A stretch of DNA of 64,000 nucleotides from Riptortus pedestris (taxonomy: Eukaryota > Arthropoda > Insecta > Hemiptera > Alydidae): the NCBI GenBank assembly GCA_019009955.1, contig CM032228.1, positions 1,252,001 through 1,316,000 on the forward strand, written 5' to 3'. A program made the position numbers and the translations under genes. The stretch's first letter is position 1, and each line of letters opens with the position of its first letter. The notes beneath the pieces are model-generated. The model was not told the DNA's origin. It did no database searches and saw nothing but the letters and a program-made list of their open reading frames with translations. This document shows, one piece after another, positions 60,522 through 64,000 of this stretch.

Positions 60522-60572
60522 ACTTTCGGGATAAAAATATAATATAACTTTTGGAAAAATAAATATACATAC

Positions 60573-60713
60573 TCGACTGTAAGAGCAGCGGTTTTCTCGA
60601 TTCGAGCATGCCTTTCGTCTATTTCCTGAGCTAGGAGAGTAGATCTTCTGTTAGCATCAGCAAGGTCACATCTCAGCTTGTCTCTTTCTTCCGTCACTGC
60701 TTCTAATTCACAC
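60573..60713 (-). CDS. NIN: Ninein window exon 2 (start of coiled coil)
   Basis: 141 bp between acceptor GGTTCAG and donor GTATGT. It encodes 46 full codons beginning CELEAVTEERDKLRCDL and containing LLAQEIDERHARIEK. This is the segment with the clearest resemblance to human ninein: the basic-acidic heptads and the E(I/V)D-x-HAxIE signature line up without gaps. It ends with GA, completed to Glu by exon 3. Confidence 0.87.
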
Positions 60714-61350
60714 CTGAACCAAAACAACTTCACATTCAACACATTAAATCTTTAGAGCAAATCGACTTCTGTGAGAAAATCGGAACAATTTTTCTTGTTT
60801 TCGAAATGAAAGTCAGAAGTTTCTTAAACTATTAAGCCGTTAAATTGCCGAATGAATCATTGGTGCTGTCCAATTTATTCGTAAGGATAAGCTACAGTCA
60901 GTAAATTTTAAAGGCACAATTAATTATAATTTATAACTAAACTGATGGAGATAATGATCCAATGAGATGAAACAGGGCCATGAATATCATGCAACATGTA
61001 GTTTGTGGTTGTTTGTTCTCAGCCCGACTGATACTAGAGCAGACATCGGTGTGTCTAGGCTGAAGGCTGACCTATTTTTTAGCAGAGGTCAGTATAAAAA
61101 GCTTGCTAAAGTATTACAGTAGCAAAACGAAATACAGGCTGCAGAGTTAAGCCTAATCCACGGCTGTTTATTTCGACCCAGGACTCTGTTCAAAGAAGAA
61201 CAAAGTCGACATTGACTCTATATTAGTTAAGATTTCTGGTATTTGCACCCAAATGTCTCTATAGTGGAAGACGGTATAATTCTTAGAAGAAGCTGTAGAC
61301 ACCTTCAAAGCTATGTCCATATTCTGCAGGCTGAAGTAGAAATAAAAAAG

Positions 61351-61810
61351 CAGGGGCTTTGTAAACTAAGCAGATTTCCCACATGTCCCACATATTTGCA
61401 TTTATCGCAAAAATTAAAAGTTCAATAAGAACAGTATTTGATATTTAAGCTTGAAATAATGTGCTTCAAAATTTAACTGCTTATTGTTAATATGACATGT
61501 ATAGGAGAGGCCTTTACTGAACGATGAAAGCTATAAAATGAAAATACCTCGGTTAATTATGAAGATAATGAAAAAACATGCAGAACAGCATTTATAGAAA
61601 GTTACATTTCGAATAAGATTCCTTCTATACAATTTTTTGATGCAACACATAATAATGGAGATATTAAGAACTTTCAAAATTCCTCCCCTCCCTCCCCTTT
61701 TGCTCGCATTTCACCCATTAACTGACTTCACCTTTCTTTTTGCATAAAACTATTAAATATCGAGTTTGGTAACAATTAAACCCAAATTGAAACTGCTAGA
61801 GCGGTAACAG

Positions 61811-61862
<52 letters not shown>

Positions 61863-61987
61863 TTCAAACAGACTTCATTTTCATCATCTACTAGGTAGGA
61901 TCGATGGACATTTGAAGAAATTTTTTGATAATCGTGTCATGAGTACAAGCTCAATAGCTGATTTCCCTTAGGGGAAATGTGCTAAAA
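61351..61987 (+). repeat. Family B TIR repeat, best complete copy
   Basis: 637 bp from CAGGGGCTTTGTAAACTAAG (CAGATTTCCCACATG) to CCTTAGGGGAAATGTGCTAA. It includes all family blocks: 'aatatctcggttaat'-like text, the C-rich tract, 'tgctagagcggtaacagaca', (TA)n at 61817-61858, and 'gtaggatcgatggacatttg'. Confidence 0.75.
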
Positions 61988-62727
61988 ATGTTAATATGGT
62001 AAACAATATTGAAAAAAATCACATCCTGCAGATACTAGACAGTGAGCAGTCAGGCGTGATATGGAAGGGCTAAGCTACTAATCGATTTCAAATACCTCTT
62101 ACTAACTTTATGTATCAAAGGAGGGGTAAAATAATACAGCCTTGGAAATTATTCGATACAGTAAAGAAAAGAGAACAAAATATTCTCCATTATTTCGATT
62201 TAATTCTTAATATTTTAAATAATTAATACAAAAATCGATAGGTATATATTTTAGGAGTTTGGCATACAAAACATTAGGTTAGTGGCCATTCCTATAGGAT
62301 ATGCATGTCGAATTCGAATCTGGTTTTGAGGTGGACAAATTTCTAACAAAATAAATATCAGTTCTAGAAATAGATTGCCCCTTTGAGATTTCACAGCAAT
62401 ACTGGCCAACTCCACTTCTAAACTAATATTTCAAAGTCAATAATGAGTTATATTCCCATTTCCATCAATAAGCCATTCATATCAGCTTCTGGGCAACTAT
62501 AGCGTCGAGCAGAACGACAGAGGCCAAGGTCCTTCAAGGACTAAAGCTCCAAGAAATGAGTAAGCTATTAATATAGGCTACAAGTAAATTTCAAGAAAAT
62601 TCATAAATAAACATTAAAGAAATGGGTAGAGGGAACAACTAGTTAAAGAGTATTTCAGATGTGTCGATAAAAATGACAGATAGAGATGTGAGTGTTTAAC
62701 AGCAAACACCTTATTTATTAGTCTTAC

Positions 62728-62814
62728 TTGGTGGCTTGGAGCTCGTGGAAGAGGCGCCGGTTGCCAGCATTCGAAAAATCACACAGATCCATAATGTTTG
62801 GTGATTTTCCGTAC
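62728..62814 (-). CDS. NIN: Ninein window exon 1
   Basis: Acceptor TTTTACAG and donor GTAAGAC bound 87 bp. The exon carries one base of a codon begun upstream, 28 codons (including IMDLCDFSNAGNRRLFHELQ) and two bases (AA) completed by exon 2 to Lys. By position it corresponds to the degenerate last EF-hand-like segment just before the long coiled coil in vertebrate ninein (human DFSEDGNINLTEL, from memory). Its loop lacks the acidic residues needed for calcium binding. The preceding exon is outside the window. Confidence 0.8.
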
Positions 62815-63289
62815 CTGTAAAATATAAAAAAGGGTTGGCTCAAAATCACCGAGTCACTGTTTACACATCGGTCTTTAAATAGTATACAACAGTTTATGTA
62901 ATATTCCCATTGCATCAATAGGAATAAAAAAAACAAATCAATAAAATTAGTCCTAGTGATACCGAACAATCAATAAAGTCATAAATTCATTCTCAGCAAA
63001 AATAATGTGATTAATGATGATAAGGAAAGTTTGGATAAAATGTTTAATAGTAATATACACAGCTAATACAGGATTATTGTTATTATAGATAATTATAAAT
63101 AAATAAAATTGAAGCGTATAATTCAAAATTAATACCAAGCTTGGCATTAAATAAATAACAATCAGTTTAAAAATATATTGTTATCCTGTATGTTTTTAAT
63201 TGAGTGACTAGTTGCCTATTGTCAGTAAGTAGTAACTAAATGCCTAGTCTTAGTTCTAATCAATAGTTTGACTCAATACCCAATGCTTA

Positions 63290-63840
63290 GATTCATTTCA
63301 AACTGCGCGTCAATTCAGTACAATACAACCAATTGAATATTCTCAGTTTATAGCCAATTCAGTACTCTAATCTCAGAGATAATTCGATATTCTGAGTTGA
63401 CAGTTAATTGAGTACTCTCGAGGTACATGCAAATTTAATACTCTGAGTTTGTAGTCAATTCAATACTCTAAGATGAGAGTCCATCCAAACCCTTATATCT
63501 GATAGCATACTCCGAGCTGAGAGCAAATTCATTTATTTTGATGAGAGACAATTCAATATTCTGGGCTGACAGCTAATTGGATATTCCAAGCTGGGAGTCG
63601 ATTCCAAGCCTCCAAACAGAGACTGAATATTGATTATATTCAGGTGTATTAACCTGACCTAAGAGTCAAATCGATATTCTGAGCTCAGAGTCGCTTCAGT
63701 ACTCAATGCTGTGAGAGTCAATTCAAAAGTCTGAGATGATAGCAAATTTAATTCAGAATAAGAGATATTTCTCTCACATAGAACTGAGGAATTTGGAACT
63801 GAGAGTCAATTCAATACTCTAAATTTAGCGTTACCAGAGT
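63290..63840. repeat. Degenerate ~25-bp tandem repeat
   Basis: About 20 loosely spaced copies of a CAATTCAATACTCTGAGCTG and AGAGT-type unit, with much divergence and indels. It is non-coding and lies in the intron upstream of exon 1. Confidence 0.65.
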
Positions 63841-63956
63841 TGATGGCAAACCTTCTTTAAATTTTGTTCTCTCACTTCTGCATAGAACTATGGTCATGAA
63901 AATTCCATTTAGTAGGTGAAGTAAATATCTGAATAAATAAAAAAAAATCTGTCAAG

Positions 63957-64000
63957 CAGGGGCTGCGTAAACTAAGCAGATTTCCATACTATATGATGAT
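63957..64000 (+). repeat. Family B TIR repeat, 5' end at window edge
   Basis: GCAGGGGCTGCGTAAACTAA and GCAGATTTCC mark a new copy that continues past the window. Confidence 0.7.

Larger units (their letters stand above)
488..62814 (-). other. NIN: Ninein-family centrosomal coiled-coil gene, partial (16 internal exons, both ends outside window)
   Basis: Sixteen minus-strand exons with AG acceptors and GT donors join without a frame break, giving about 739 codons rich in Leu, Glu, Lys and Gln heptads. Six junction codons are split, and each split is completed by the next exon. Exons 2-3 (EERDKLRCDL, LAQEIDERHARIE, then LEELKAVKKQMGVEKEQL) align, from memory, with the human ninein block containing EKLRSDL and ASEVDDHHAAIE and the following basic coiled coil. 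Ninein anchors microtubule minus ends at the mother centriole and other non-centrosomal sites; the insect form is Bsg25D. EF hands would be encoded beyond 64000. Introns range from 578 bp to 13.1 kb and are mostly transposon-derived. NINL rather than NIN is possible, since arthropods usually have a single member. Splice sites are predicted, not confirmed by RNA. Confidence 0.85.

Overview
This window is metazoan nuclear DNA, most likely from an arthropod and plausibly an insect with an expanded, repeat-rich genome. It is AT-rich, full of (TA)n tracts and transposable elements, and its only host gene is split into short exons by introns of about 0.6 to 13 kb. I could run no search, so family names rest on motifs and on alignment from memory.

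The backbone is one minus-strand gene crossing the whole window. I find 16 consecutive internal exons, from 62814 down to 488. Every junction phase agrees, and together they encode about 739 codons of coiled-coil protein. The block in exons 2-3 lines up with the coiled coil after the EF-hand region of human ninein, so I call the gene a ninein (NIN/NINL, fly Bsg25D) homologue, a centrosomal microtubule-anchoring protein. The N-terminal exons lie beyond 64000 and the 3' end lies below 488.

The introns are dominated by mobile DNA. By region: 1-10.9 kb has exons 12-16, many copies of a short terminal-inverted-repeat family (family B), tRNA-derived SINEs, a LINE 3' fragment and a mariner fragment. 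11-22.8 kb is a nest. A repeat of family A is split by a 10-kb LTR retrotransposon (LTR-1) with a broken gag and no recognisable pol. LTR-1 itself contains an inverted family A copy and a decayed LINE encoding a restriction-like endonuclease. 24-28.2 kb has exon 11, an internally deleted Gypsy element and a fold-back element. 29-43 kb has exons 7-10, a 37-bp minisatellite and long stretches I cannot assign. 43-50 kb has a family A copy split by a hAT element, then a small LTR-bounded element carrying intronless pieces of two host genes, Patronin/CAMSAP and UBR1/UBR2. 50.4-56.3 kb has a 64-bp satellite array and a LINE whose open reading frame runs in frame into ninein exon 5. 56.5-64 kb has a solo LTR-1, more SINEs and family B copies, and ninein exons 1-4.

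The most striking finding is the element at 46239-48779. It has direct repeats with TG...CA ends, a primer-binding-site-like TGG, a purine tract and near-matching 5-bp flanks, and between them processed fragments of at least two unrelated host genes in the sense direction. This looks like host mRNA capture by an LTR retrotransposon.
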